Shown in pieces: positions 25,866 through 33,655 of a stretch of 64,000 nt of DNA; positions within the stretch are counted from its first letter, which is position 1, and each line of letters opens with the position of its first letter. The notes beneath the pieces are model-generated. The model was given only the letters and a program-made list of their open reading frames with translations, made no database searches and was not told the DNA's origin. Position numbers and translations under genes: made by a program. The stretch comes from Sva-07 sp963715285 (lineage in GTDB: Bacteria; Actinomycetota; Acidimicrobiia; Acidimicrobiales; Ilumatobacteraceae). Location: NCBI GenBank assembly GCA_963715285.1, contig CAVQRU010000038.1, positions 62,001 to 126,000 of the forward strand, given 5' to 3'.

Positions 25866-26837
25866 GTGGAACCAACCCAGCGGATCATCGACGAGTTCGA
25901 CCTGCCCGATGGACGACATCTGGTCGTCCGCACCGCATCGGCCGCCGACGCCGGTGGGATGTGCGAGCTCTATCGGGGTCTCACGCTCGACGATCGTCAT
26001 CGTCGGTTCTTCGGTGCGTTCACGCCGCATCTCGAGTGGTGCCGTGAGTGGGCCACGGTCGCCGAGCGCGGTGGCTTCTGCGTCGTCGCGATCGTCACCG
26101 CGACCGAAGGCGACTCCGACTCCGGCACCGGCGCCGGCACGATCACGGACGCCGAAGCGAACGATGGCGTGGTCGTCGGCGAAGCCGGTTACGCGATGCG
26201 CTCCGACGGTGATGGCGACCTGGCGCTCACCGTGGCTGCACCTTGGCGTGGCTGGTTGGGGCCGTACCTGCTCGATGTGCTCGTGCGGGCGGCCGCCGAC
26301 GCCGGCGTGCGGAACCTGCAAGCCGAGGTGCTGCTCGAGAACGGACCGATGCTGTCGTTGCTCCGCCGACGCGATCCGGTCTCGGTCGGCCACGACGACG
26401 GCATGGTCCGCCTCAGCATCGGGACCACCGGCGTCACGGCGGAGTGGCCACCGGGGGAGACCCGTCCCCGTGTGCTCGTCGAGGTCGCCGGTCGGCGATG
26501 GTCCGGGGAACACGCCGCTGAGTCCGCCGGTCTCGCGACCGCGTTGTGCGCCGGCCCGGGAAGCCGTGTGCGCCATCGATGCCCGGTGCTCGACGGTGGG
26601 TCGTGTCCGCTGGCACAGGGCGCCGACGCCATCGTGATGCTGCTCGATCCGGACGACGAGACCAGTCGACGACTCGTCGAGGCGCACCGACGGAACTCGC
26701 CGGGGACGCCCGTGTTGGTGCGTGATGCGGGTGATCAGGACATGGAGTGGCCGGTCGAGGGATGCGTCGAGATCGATGGCGACGGACCGACGGCCGTGGC
26801 GCAGGTCGTCTCGCTGTTGGCGCCTCCGCGCTCGTGA
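25866..26837 (+). CDS. GNAT acetyltransferase-like protein with C-terminal extension
   Basis: About 323 residues. The N-terminal half resembles the GNAT domain of actinobacterial Pat-type proteins: HLVVRTASAADAGGMCELYRGLTLDDRHRRFFGAF, then VGEAGYAMRSDGDGDLALTV and a helix DVLVRAAADAGVRNLQAEVL. The acetyl-CoA loop (usually Q/RxxGxG/A) is degenerate here (APWRGWLGPYLL), so catalysis is uncertain. The C-terminal 120 residues (HRCPVLDGGSCPLAQGADAIVMLL) look like a receiver- or nucleotide-binding-like fold. An in-frame GTG at 25797 would overlap the operator region, so GTG 25866 is preferred; the start is uncertain. Confidence 0.7.
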   Translation: MEPTQRIIDEFDLPDGRHLVVRTASAADAGGMCELYRGLTLDDRHRRFFGAFTPHLEWCREWATVAERGGFCVVAIVTATEGDSDSGTGAGTITDAEANDGVVVGEAGYAMRSDGDGDLALTVAAPWRGWLGPYLLDVLVRAAADAGVRNLQAEVLLENGPMLSLLRRRDPVSVGHDDGMVRLSIGTTGVTAEWPPGETRPRVLVEVAGRRWSGEHAAESAGLATALCAGPGSRVRHRCPVLDGGSCPLAQGADAIVMLLDPDDETSRRLVEAHRRNSPGTPVLVRDAGDQDMEWPVEGCVEIDGDGPTAVAQVVSLLAPPRS

Positions 26838-26850
26838 CGGCGAACCTCGA

Positions 26851-27705
26851 TCAGCCGAAGAAGATGCGCAGCGCCGATGCCTCGACGACGCTGTCGTCCT
26901 CGGGGCTACGCGAGATCAGCACCAACGCGCCGCCTCCGACGCCGGGGCTCGTGAACTCGATCGTGTCGCTGAACGGCCCCCGCTCGGGGGCGCCGCTGCC
27001 GGTGACGAACCCCACGTAGATGGGCTCGCCGTTGCCGTCGGCGCGCAGCTCGACGTCGACGGTGCCCTCGAAGGCCGAGGCGCTTCCGGAGATGTCGAGC
27101 GGGCTCTCGACCACGTCGCCCTGTTCGGGTTCGTCGACGGCGATGTTCTCCGACACGGCGCCCAGCACCCACCAGCTGTCGTCGGCGGTCAGTTGGCGGA
27201 CGAACACCACGGTCCACGGTCCGACGTCGCCGGCGCGGACCTCGACCTCGCCGGACCGGTTGTCGCCCGCCTGGAACTCGCCGACCACGGGGTCGCTGAA
27301 CCCGATGTAGTCGATCGCGAAGCTCTCGGCGGCGTCGATCGGATCGGTGAAACGCGTCGGGCTCTCGACCCACGGCCAGATCGCGTCGCGTGCGGCGATC
27401 TCGTCGGGGTCGGTGTCGGGGGCGTCTGTCGTGGTCGGCTCGGGCGCGACCGTGTCGGGTGTGGTCTCGACCGGAGCATCGGTCGATGCAACCGGCTGTG
27501 TGGTGGCGACAGCCGGTTCGGTGCTGGTGGGCGCGAGGTCGGTCGTGGCCACGTCGGTCGTGGCGGCCGACTCGGTGTCGTCGTCACCACCGGTGAACAG
27601 CACCAGGGCGATGACGAGCGCACCGATTGCGATCAGGACGCCCGCGATCAGCGGCCAGCGTCGGGAGCCGGCATCGTCGGAAGTGCTCTCAGGGGAATCG
27701 CTCAT
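26851..27705 (-). CDS. Membrane-anchored Gmad2-domain protein
   Basis: A 284-residue protein. A short cytosolic N-terminus is followed by one TM helix (WPLIAGVLIAIGALVIALVLF), a Thr/Asp/Pro-rich linker of about 70 residues, and an extracytoplasmic part. The C-terminal 90 residues (VESPLDISGSASAFEGTVDVELR ... GPFSDTIEFTS) form the immunoglobulin-like Gmad2 domain, otherwise known from spore-germination and cell-surface proteins. The ligand is unknown. It starts 12 bases after the ACP gene in the same direction, so it may be the last gene of that operon. Confidence 0.82.
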   Translation of the reverse strand: MSDSPESTSDDAGSRRWPLIAGVLIAIGALVIALVLFTGGDDDTESAATTDVATTDLAPTSTEPAVATTQPVASTDAPVETTPDTVAPEPTTTDAPDTDPDEIAARDAIWPWVESPTRFTDPIDAAESFAIDYIGFSDPVVGEFQAGDNRSGEVEVRAGDVGPWTVVFVRQLTADDSWWVLGAVSENIAVDEPEQGDVVESPLDISGSASAFEGTVDVELRADGNGEPIYVGFVTGSGAPERGPFSDTIEFTSPGVGGGALVLISRSPEDDSVVEASALRIFFG

Positions 27706-27717
27706 GTCATCAGCCGA

Positions 27718-28002
27718 TCAGTCCGAAGCACGGAGGTAGTCGCGAAGTGCGTTGATGGTGGTGAGGTGTGGGTACTCGCGCTCGGGGATGTCGCGACCCG
27801 ACTGCGTGGCGAGACGCGTCATCACGGCGAGGTGATCCATCGAATCGAGCTGGAGTTCGGTCCAGAAGTCGATGTCGTGGTCGAGGTCTCCGAGTTCGGG
27901 CTCCAACTCGGGAGCGACGTCGGCGATCGCCGACAGGATCATGGCCACCGTGTCGACCGTCGGGTGGTCGGTCGGGCCGGGCAGGGTTGCGTCGGTGTTC
28001 AC
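27718..28002 (-). CDS. Acyl carrier protein
   Basis: A 94-residue acidic carrier protein. The phosphopantetheine site is S54 in ELQLDSMDHLAVM, with the DSM-type motif and typical helical flanks; the first 15 residues are extra compared with AcpP. The GTG start overlaps the stop of the E2 gene. It is encoded inside a 2-oxoacid dehydrogenase / acetyl-CoA synthetase operon, not with fatty-acid genes, so its acyl group may come from this complex (inference). It is a different sequence type from the usual housekeeping AcpP, which is not in the window. Confidence 0.85.
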   Translation of the reverse strand: MNTDATLPGPTDHPTVDTVAMILSAIADVAPELEPELGDLDHDIDFWTELQLDSMDHLAVMTRLATQSGRDIPEREYPHLTTINALRDYLRASD

Positions 28003-29234
28003 AGGTCCTCCGGGTGTTCGAGGTGGTTGGCGATCGTGGCGAGGAATCGGCTGCCGTCGGCACCGTCGGTCGCTCGGTGATCCGCAGCGAGTGTTGCCGT
28101 GACGATCGGTCGGATGGTGACGAGGTCTTCGATCACCCACGGACGACGACGTGAGCGTCCGAACCCGACGAGCGCCAACTGCGGTGGCGAGATGACACCG
28201 TGCACCAGGTCGGCGCCGGTGTCGCCGAGGTGGGTGATCGTGATCGTCGAGCCGGTCATCCAGCTCGCTCGGAGCGTGCCGCTCCGTGCGGCGGCGACCA
28301 GTTCGTTGAGCCGCTCCATCACCTCGTCGAGCGAGTGTCGATCGGCGGCTTCGACGTGCGGGGTGACCAGGCCGCCACGGCGCAGCGAGATCGCCATGGC
28401 GACGTTGATCGAGTCGGCGGGCTCGGCGTGGTCGTCGACCCAGGTTCCGTTGAACTCCGGGTGTTTCGCTGCGGCGAGCGCAACCGCGCGGATCAGGCAG
28501 GCGGCGGGCAACACACGCTCGGTGATCGGACGGTTCGCGTTGCGTTCCGCGAGCCAGGCGTCGAGCGGTCCGACATCGATGTCCCGGGCGAGGTGATAGT
28601 GGGGAATCTCGCGGTTTGCCCGGCTCATGCGCTCGGCGATCAGCGCCCGCATCGACGCAGGAGTCCGCTGGCGTCCCGGAGCGGTGGTCGCAGGGGCGGT
28701 CGTGACGGCGGGCGCGGTCGTCCGGCGGATGTCGGCTTCGACCACGGCTCCGTGCGGTCCGGTTCCCTCGATCGTCGAGAGGTCGAGACCTCGTTCGTCG
28801 GCGAGGCGTCGCGCGAACGGCGATGCCAGGACGCGGTGGTCGGGCGCCGTCGGTGACCGTGGCTCGCGGGGCGGTGCGGACACCACGGTGGCCGCCGGTT
28901 GCTGCGGTGACTCGCTCGACGGGCTCGGTGGAGCACCCGTGGTCTCGGGGGTGGCGCCGCGCTCGGCATCGAGGTGTCGCAACCTGACGATCGGCGTGCC
29001 GACGTCGATCAGTTCACCGATCGGAACGAGGAACTCCTCGACGACACCGTCGTGCCAGATCTCGATGTCGATGTCGGACTTCTCCGTCTCGACGACGGCC
29101 ATCAGGTCGCCTCGGTGCACGGTGTCGCCGACCTCGACGCGCCATTCGACCACCCGACCCTCGTCCATGTCGGCGCCGAGGGACGGGAGGAGGTACTCGA
29201 AGCTCGATGCTGCAGGGTCCGTCGGGTCGCTCAT
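27999..29234 (-). CDS. 2-oxoacid dehydrogenase E2, dihydrolipoamide acyltransferase
   Basis: A 411-residue E2 with one lipoyl domain (lipoyl K52 in VETEKSDIDI), a Pro/Ser-rich linker, a peripheral-subunit-binding domain (ASPFARRLADERGLDLSTIEGTGPHGAVVEADI), a second linker, and the acyltransferase domain ending in DHRATDGADGSRFL. The catalytic His-Asp pair sits in that last motif. It transfers the acyl group from lipoamide to CoA, or here perhaps to the ACP encoded next. The ATG overlaps the E1 beta stop (ATGA). No E3 gene is in the operon, so E3 must be shared. Confidence 0.92.
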   Translation of the reverse strand: MSDPTDPAASSFEYLLPSLGADMDEGRVVEWRVEVGDTVHRGDLMAVVETEKSDIDIEIWHDGVVEEFLVPIGELIDVGTPIVRLRHLDAERGATPETTGAPPSPSSESPQQPAATVVSAPPREPRSPTAPDHRVLASPFARRLADERGLDLSTIEGTGPHGAVVEADIRRTTAPAVTTAPATTAPGRQRTPASMRALIAERMSRANREIPHYHLARDIDVGPLDAWLAERNANRPITERVLPAACLIRAVALAAAKHPEFNGTWVDDHAEPADSINVAMAISLRRGGLVTPHVEAADRHSLDEVMERLNELVAAARSGTLRASWMTGSTITITHLGDTGADLVHGVISPPQLALVGFGRSRRRPWVIEDLVTIRPIVTATLAADHRATDGADGSRFLATIANHLEHPEDL

Positions 29235-30247
29235 CGGGCACCGAGGAGCGATCGGGCTGCCGCGACGATGCCGTCGACCTGGGGAATCGCTGCGGTCTCG
29301 AGGTGCTTGGCGTACGGGATCGGTACCTCGACGCTGGCGAGTCGTGCCACCGGTGCGTCGAGCGACCAGAAGCAGCGCTCGGTGAGGCTGGCTGCGATCT
29401 CTGCGCTCAGTCCACCGGTGCGCCACCCTTCGTCGACGACCAGCGCGCGGTGCGTGCGATCGAGCGAAGCTGCCAGGGTGTCGATGTCGAGCGGCCGAAG
29501 CGATCGCAGGTCGATCACCTCCGCTGACACACCGGTCGCAGCCAGCTGATCGGCGGCTGCGATCGCCTTGGACACCATGCCGGCCGCCGCGACGATGCTC
29601 AGGTCGGAGCCTGCACGTCGGATCGCTGCCCGCTCGAGGTCGACGGGGCCGAGCGCAGGATCGACGGGACCGCGGTCGTTGTAGAGCGTGGCGTGCTCGA
29701 AGATGATCACCGGATTCGGGTCCGCGAGCGCAGTCGGCAGCATCCACCGCGCATCTTCGGGTGTGGCCGGCGCCACGACCTTGAGTCCGGGCACGTGGGC
29801 GAACCAGCCCTCGAGACTGTGCGAGTGCTGGGCTGCAAGCTGCCGCCCGGCCCCGGTGGTGGTCCGCACGACCAGCGGCACGTTGAACTGACCGCCCGAC
29901 ATGTGCAGCAGCGTCGCCGCGGTGTTCACCAGCTGATCGAGCGCGAGCAGACTGAAGTTCACGGTCATGATCTCGACGATCGGTCGCAGCCCGCCCAGTG
30001 CGGCGCCGATTCCGGCCCCGACGAAGCCCGACTCCGACAGTGGTGTGTTCCGCACACGATCGCGGCCGAATTCCTCGTACAGGCCCTTCGTGACGGCGTA
30101 CGTGCCGCCGTAGTCGGCGACGTCCTCGCCCATCACGAAGACGCGTTCGTCGGTCGCCAGCGCGTCGCGGATCGCCTCGCGCATGGCTTCCCGGTAGGTC
30201 ATCGTGGGCGAGTCGACGGCGGTGGCGTCGGCGGTGAGATCGCTCAC
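29231..30247 (-). CDS. 2-oxoacid dehydrogenase E1 beta (transketolase-like)
   Basis: A 338-residue subunit with the pyrimidine-binding transketolase domain (MTYREAMREAIRDALATDERVFVMGEDVADYGG, NTPLSESGFVGAGIGAALGG) and the C-terminal transketolase domain (EVIDLRSLRPLDIDTL). It pairs with E1 alpha in the ThDP-dependent decarboxylation of pyruvate, acetoin or a branched-chain 2-oxo acid; substrate class cannot be fixed from sequence, though the MSGGQFNVPLVVRTTTG segment is pyruvate-type-like. The GTG start overlaps the E1 alpha stop; a GTG two codons upstream is also possible. Confidence 0.9.
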   Translation of the reverse strand: MSDLTADATAVDSPTMTYREAMREAIRDALATDERVFVMGEDVADYGGTYAVTKGLYEEFGRDRVRNTPLSESGFVGAGIGAALGGLRPIVEIMTVNFSLLALDQLVNTAATLLHMSGGQFNVPLVVRTTTGAGRQLAAQHSHSLEGWFAHVPGLKVVAPATPEDARWMLPTALADPNPVIIFEHATLYNDRGPVDPALGPVDLERAAIRRAGSDLSIVAAAGMVSKAIAAADQLAATGVSAEVIDLRSLRPLDIDTLAASLDRTHRALVVDEGWRTGGLSAEIAASLTERCFWSLDAPVARLASVEVPIPYAKHLETAAIPQVDGIVAAARSLLGAR

Positions 30248-31329
30248 GGCCACACCTCGTCGTCGGTCGTGTCGTCGGTCGTGTCGTCGTCGGTCGTGTC
30301 GTCGCTCGGCACCGGTTCGCTCCTCGTGATCGTGGCGGGCCTCGGTCGGGTCACGTGGTCCGTGAGGGTCTCGACCGGCTCCAGCGGAGCATCGTCGGCG
30401 GCATCGACCGCGGCCTCGGTTTCCGCACGCGCAGCCGCCCACATCGCCTCGACGTCGTCGTCGCTGGCGACACCGTCGGCCACGAGGCGAGCCGCGAAGG
30501 TCATGATCGGGTCTCGCTCCTTCCACCGTTCCACTTCCGCGGGATCGCGATACAGGTCGGGGTCGAACATCGAGTGGGCCCGGAATCGGTACGTCTGGAA
30601 CTCGATGAACATCGGGCCGCCATCGGCTCGGATCGCGGTGAGCGCCTTGGTGGTGGCTCGGTGCACTTCGGCGACGTCCATGCCGTCGACGCTCCACGCC
30701 GGGATGGCGTAGCTCGCCGCCTTGAGGGCGAGGTCGATCTGCGACTCGCTCGAACGCAGCGACGTGCCCATCGCATAGCGATTGTTCTCGCAGCAGAACA
30801 GCACGGGCACGTTCCACAGCGCAGCGAGGTTCATCGCTTCGTGGAACTCGCCCTCGGCGACGGCGCCCTCACCGAAGAAGCACACCGTGACCGCGCCGGA
30901 ACGTCCGAGGATCTGGTCGGCGAGGCCGAGTCCGACGGCGACAGGAAGGTGACCGCCGACGATCGCATTGCCGCCGAGGAAGCGCGTCGCGGCGTCGAAC
31001 AGGTGCATCGAGCCGCCTCGCCCTCCCGAACAGCCGGTCGACTTGCCGAACATCTCGCACATGATCGACTCGGCCGACACGCCGCGCAGCAGCGCGTGTC
31101 CGTGTTCGCGGTAGGTGGCCAGCACGGCGTCGTCGGGGCGCAGGCAGCTCATCACCCCCGACGCGATCGCCTCCTCGCCGATGTACAGATGCAGGAAGCC
31201 GCGGATCTTCGACTCGCCGTAGAGTTCGGCGCAGCGCTCCTCGAACACCCGTATCCGGATCATGTCGGCCAGCAGCGAACGCCACAGGTCGTGCTGCGCG
31301 GCGTCGGTCGGCGTGGCGTCGGAGCTCAT
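30244..31329 (-). CDS. 2-oxoacid dehydrogenase E1 alpha
   Basis: A 361-residue ThDP-binding subunit. It has LHLYIGEEAIASGVM and TYREHGHALLRG near the N-terminus and the ThDP/Mg motif FGEGAVAEGEFHEAMNLAALWNVPVLFCCENN. A conserved serine-containing loop, RFRAHSMFDPDLYR, corresponds to the phosphorylation-loop region. The C-terminus carries a low-complexity Thr/Asp repeat (DDTTDDDTTDDTTDDE) from short DNA repeats. Its 5' 461 bases overlap the open frame of the acetyl-CoA synthetase gene in another frame; see that entry. The family assignment is firm. Confidence 0.92.
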   Translation of the reverse strand: MSSDATPTDAAQHDLWRSLLADMIRIRVFEERCAELYGESKIRGFLHLYIGEEAIASGVMSCLRPDDAVLATYREHGHALLRGVSAESIMCEMFGKSTGCSGGRGGSMHLFDAATRFLGGNAIVGGHLPVAVGLGLADQILGRSGAVTVCFFGEGAVAEGEFHEAMNLAALWNVPVLFCCENNRYAMGTSLRSSESQIDLALKAASYAIPAWSVDGMDVAEVHRATTKALTAIRADGGPMFIEFQTYRFRAHSMFDPDLYRDPAEVERWKERDPIMTFAARLVADGVASDDDVEAMWAAARAETEAAVDAADDAPLEPVETLTDHVTRPRPATITRSEPVPSDDTTDDDTTDDTTDDEVWP

Positions 31330-33163
31330 GGCGCTCGTCCGATGCCGATGGCGACGGCGATGCCGTCGACTCGAGCGCCGACGTGTCGCCCTCGTCCTCG
31401 CCGAGTTCGCGCGCTTTCAGGAGGCGACGCATGATCTTGCCGCTGCGAGTGTGTGGCAGCGATTCGACGAACTCGATCTCCCGCGGTGCGACGGCTGCAC
31501 CCAGACGCGAGCGGGCGTGTCCGAGCAGCTCTCGACGGAGCTCCTCCGTGGCCTCGTGGTCGGGTGCGAGGACCACGAATGCCTTGACGATCGTCCCGGC
31601 GGTCTCGTCGGGCTTGCCGATGACGCCGGTCTCGACGACGGCGGGATGTTCGTCGAGCACCGATTCCACCTCGAACGGTCCGATCAGATGGCCGGCGGTC
31701 TTGATGACGTCGTCGCCCCGGCCGACGAACCAGAAGTACCCGTCGGCGTCGCGGCGCGCCAGGTCGCCGGACCGGTACCAGCCGTCGACGAACGTCGCGT
31801 CGTAGCGCGCCTGTTGGTCGAGGTAGCCACGGAACATCGACGGCCAACCGGCGCGGAGTGCGAGTTCACCGGAGGTGGCCGGATCGGTGATCTCGACCGG
31901 AGCGCCGTCTTCGTCGGTGACGAGTTCACCGTCGACGGTCCGTGCCAACAGGGTCGCCTCGATACCGGGCAACGGGCGTCCCATCGACCCGGCCCGCACG
32001 GGTTGCGACCGGTAGTTGGCGATCATGATCCCACCGGTCTCCGTCTGCCACCAGGTGTCGAGAACGGGTACGCCGAACACTCGCTCGCACCACTTGACGG
32101 CCTCGGCGTCGAGTGGCTCGCCGACGCTGGCGAGCAGGCGCAGCGCACCGAAGTCGTGAGCAGCCGCGAGCTCGGGCCCGAGGCGCTGCAGCATCCGGAT
32201 CGCCGTCGGTGCGGTGTAGAAGACGTCGACGGCGTGGTGTTCGAGGATCCGGTACCAGCGTTCGGCGTCGAAGTCGGCCTCGTCGACGATGCTGGTCACG
32301 CCGTTGGTGAGCGGTGCGATGATGCCGTAGGACGTGCCGGTGACCCAGCCGGGGTCGGCGGTGCACCAGAACACGTCGTCGGGGTGCAGGTCGAGGACGA
32401 GCCGACCGGTGAGGTGATGGGTGACCACGGCACCGTGCACGTGGATCGCTCCCTTGGGTGTCCCCGTCGTGCCGCTCGTGAAGTGCAGGAGCGCCGGCGA
32501 CTCGGGATCGGTGTAGCCGATCTCGAAGGGCTTGGTGGCGTCGCACAGGAACGCTCCGAACGACATCACGCGAGGACCGCCCCCTCGTCCGTTGGGCGAG
32601 CCGGCGGTCTGGTCCTCCGTCGCTCCGCACACGAGGACGAGTTCGAGATCGGGCAGACGGTCGACGATGCCGGCGACCTTGCGGCGGTAGAGCATCGGGG
32701 TGGTCACCAGGACCCTGATGTGCCCGAGGAGGAGCCGCTGAGCGATCGGATCGGGCCCGAACGCCGAGAACAGCGGGGTGAAGGTGCCCTTCGCCTTGAG
32801 CGTGCCGAGCGCGGTCACGTACAGATCGGGGATCCTGCCGGTGAGTGTGGCGACGCCCGTACCGGGACCGAAGCCGTTGTTGCGAAGGGCGCAGGCGAAC
32901 CGGTCGGTGCGCGAGGCCAGCATCGAGTACGTGAGGTCCACGGGTGCGTCGACCTCGTCGGGCTCGCGTCCGATCCACCGGATGGCAACGTGGTCGCCGC
33001 GACCGGCTCGAACGTGCCGGTCGAGTGCCAGGTCGGCGATGTTGACGCCGTGCTCGGCGTCGGGGCGCCCGCCGAGGTCATCCCAGGCGCGGTCCCAGTC
33101 GAACGAGGCGACGGTCGCCTCGTAGTCGACGAGCCAGGGGTCGACGGCCGCTCGCGTGGTCAT
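30869..33163 (-). CDS. acsA: AMP-forming acetyl-CoA synthetase, 3' end probably frameshifted
   Basis: Residues 1-598 are a complete acyl-adenylate-forming enzyme of the AcsA type: the P-loop motif LHFTSGTTGTPKGAIHVH, DTWWQTETGG, YRSGDLARRDADGYFWFVGRGDDVIK and the C-terminal RSGKIMRRLLKAR with the conserved lysine. It makes acetyl-CoA (or a related acyl-CoA) from acid, ATP and CoA. Homology stops near base 31370. The frame then stays open for 500 bases through the E1 alpha gene as Arg-rich out-of-frame sequence. A one-base shift would give a stop overlapping the E1 alpha ATG, matching every other junction of the operon. A sequencing or real frameshift is therefore likely. Confidence 0.82.
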   Translation of the reverse strand: MTTRAAVDPWLVDYEATVASFDWDRAWDDLGGRPDAEHGVNIADLALDRHVRAGRGDHVAIRWIGREPDEVDAPVDLTYSMLASRTDRFACALRNNGFGPGTGVATLTGRIPDLYVTALGTLKAKGTFTPLFSAFGPDPIAQRLLLGHIRVLVTTPMLYRRKVAGIVDRLPDLELVLVCGATEDQTAGSPNGRGGGPRVMSFGAFLCDATKPFEIGYTDPESPALLHFTSGTTGTPKGAIHVHGAVVTHHLTGRLVLDLHPDDVFWCTADPGWVTGTSYGIIAPLTNGVTSIVDEADFDAERWYRILEHHAVDVFYTAPTAIRMLQRLGPELAAAHDFGALRLLASVGEPLDAEAVKWCERVFGVPVLDTWWQTETGGIMIANYRSQPVRAGSMGRPLPGIEATLLARTVDGELVTDEDGAPVEITDPATSGELALRAGWPSMFRGYLDQQARYDATFVDGWYRSGDLARRDADGYFWFVGRGDDVIKTAGHLIGPFEVESVLDEHPAVVETGVIGKPDETAGTIVKAFVVLAPDHEATEELRRELLGHARSRLGAAVAPREIEFVESLPHTRSGKIMRRLLKARELGEDEGDTSALESTASPSPSASDERHELRRHADRRRAARPVAFAAGRHDPDTGVRGALRRTLRRVEDPRLPASVHRRGGDRVGGDELPAPRRRRAGHLPRTRTRAAARRVGRVDHVRDVRQVDRLFGRARRLDAPVRRRDALPRRQCDRRRSPSCRRRTRPRRPDPRTFRRGHGVLLR

Positions 33164-33504
33164 GGCGAGAACTGCTCCAGTGCTCGCATGGCATGGGTGG
33201 CGTACGTCGATGCCGGGCCGCCTCCCATCAGGAGGGCGACGCCGATCGCTTCGTGGGCCTGCTCCGGGGTCGCCCCGGCCCGCAGGGCGTCGTGCATGTG
33301 CAGCGCGATGCAGTCGTCACAGCGCTGCACGATGGCGATCGCCACCGCCATCAGCTCCTTGGAGGCCTGGGGCAGGGCGCCGTCGGCGACAGCGGAGCGG
33401 TGCAGCTCGCCGAAGCCCTTCATCTGCGCCGGGATCGCAGTCATCAGATCTCGGTAGCCCTGCCGGAGTTCCGAACGGTGGGCCGGGAAGTCCTGAACAC
33501 TCAT
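33160..33504 (-). CDS. AhpD-like / carboxymuconolactone decarboxylase family protein
   Basis: A 114-residue helical protein with the AhpD-type redox motif CDDCIALHMHDAL (CxxC plus downstream His). Unlike the relative at 14579, it keeps both cysteines, so a thiol-peroxidase or disulfide-reductase role linked to the lipoyl-carrying complex is plausible: in mycobacteria AhpD is reduced through a lipoyl E2. The start ATG is at 33504, or 33513 three codons upstream. Its stop overlaps the acetyl-CoA synthetase ATG, and it is the first gene of the operon reading to the ACP. Confidence 0.82.
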   Translation of the reverse strand: MSVQDFPAHRSELRQGYRDLMTAIPAQMKGFGELHRSAVADGALPQASKELMAVAIAIVQRCDDCIALHMHDALRAGATPEQAHEAIGVALLMGGGPASTYATHAMRALEQFSP

Positions 33505-33571
33505 GGAACCCATGGTGGGTGACCCCCGTCGGTCGTGCCAGGGAACAAGGTCATCCGCGGGGCGCCCGCAT

Positions 33572-33584
33572 GACCTTTGGCCCT
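33572..33584 (+). promoter_or_regulatory. Candidate DosR-like box
   Basis: GACCTTTGGCCCT lies in the 151-base gap between the divergent AhpD/AcsA/2-oxoacid dehydrogenase operon and the universal-stress-protein gene. It shares 11 of 13 bases with the inverted site at 37391 and resembles the right part of DosR boxes (GGGACnnnnGGCCC type). Confidence 0.5.
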
Positions 33585-33655
33585 GCCTCCCACTGGCGAT
33601 TCGTGGCTTGATCATTGCCATGGCTCGGGGAGCATCGCCGGGGAAGGGAAGCAGC

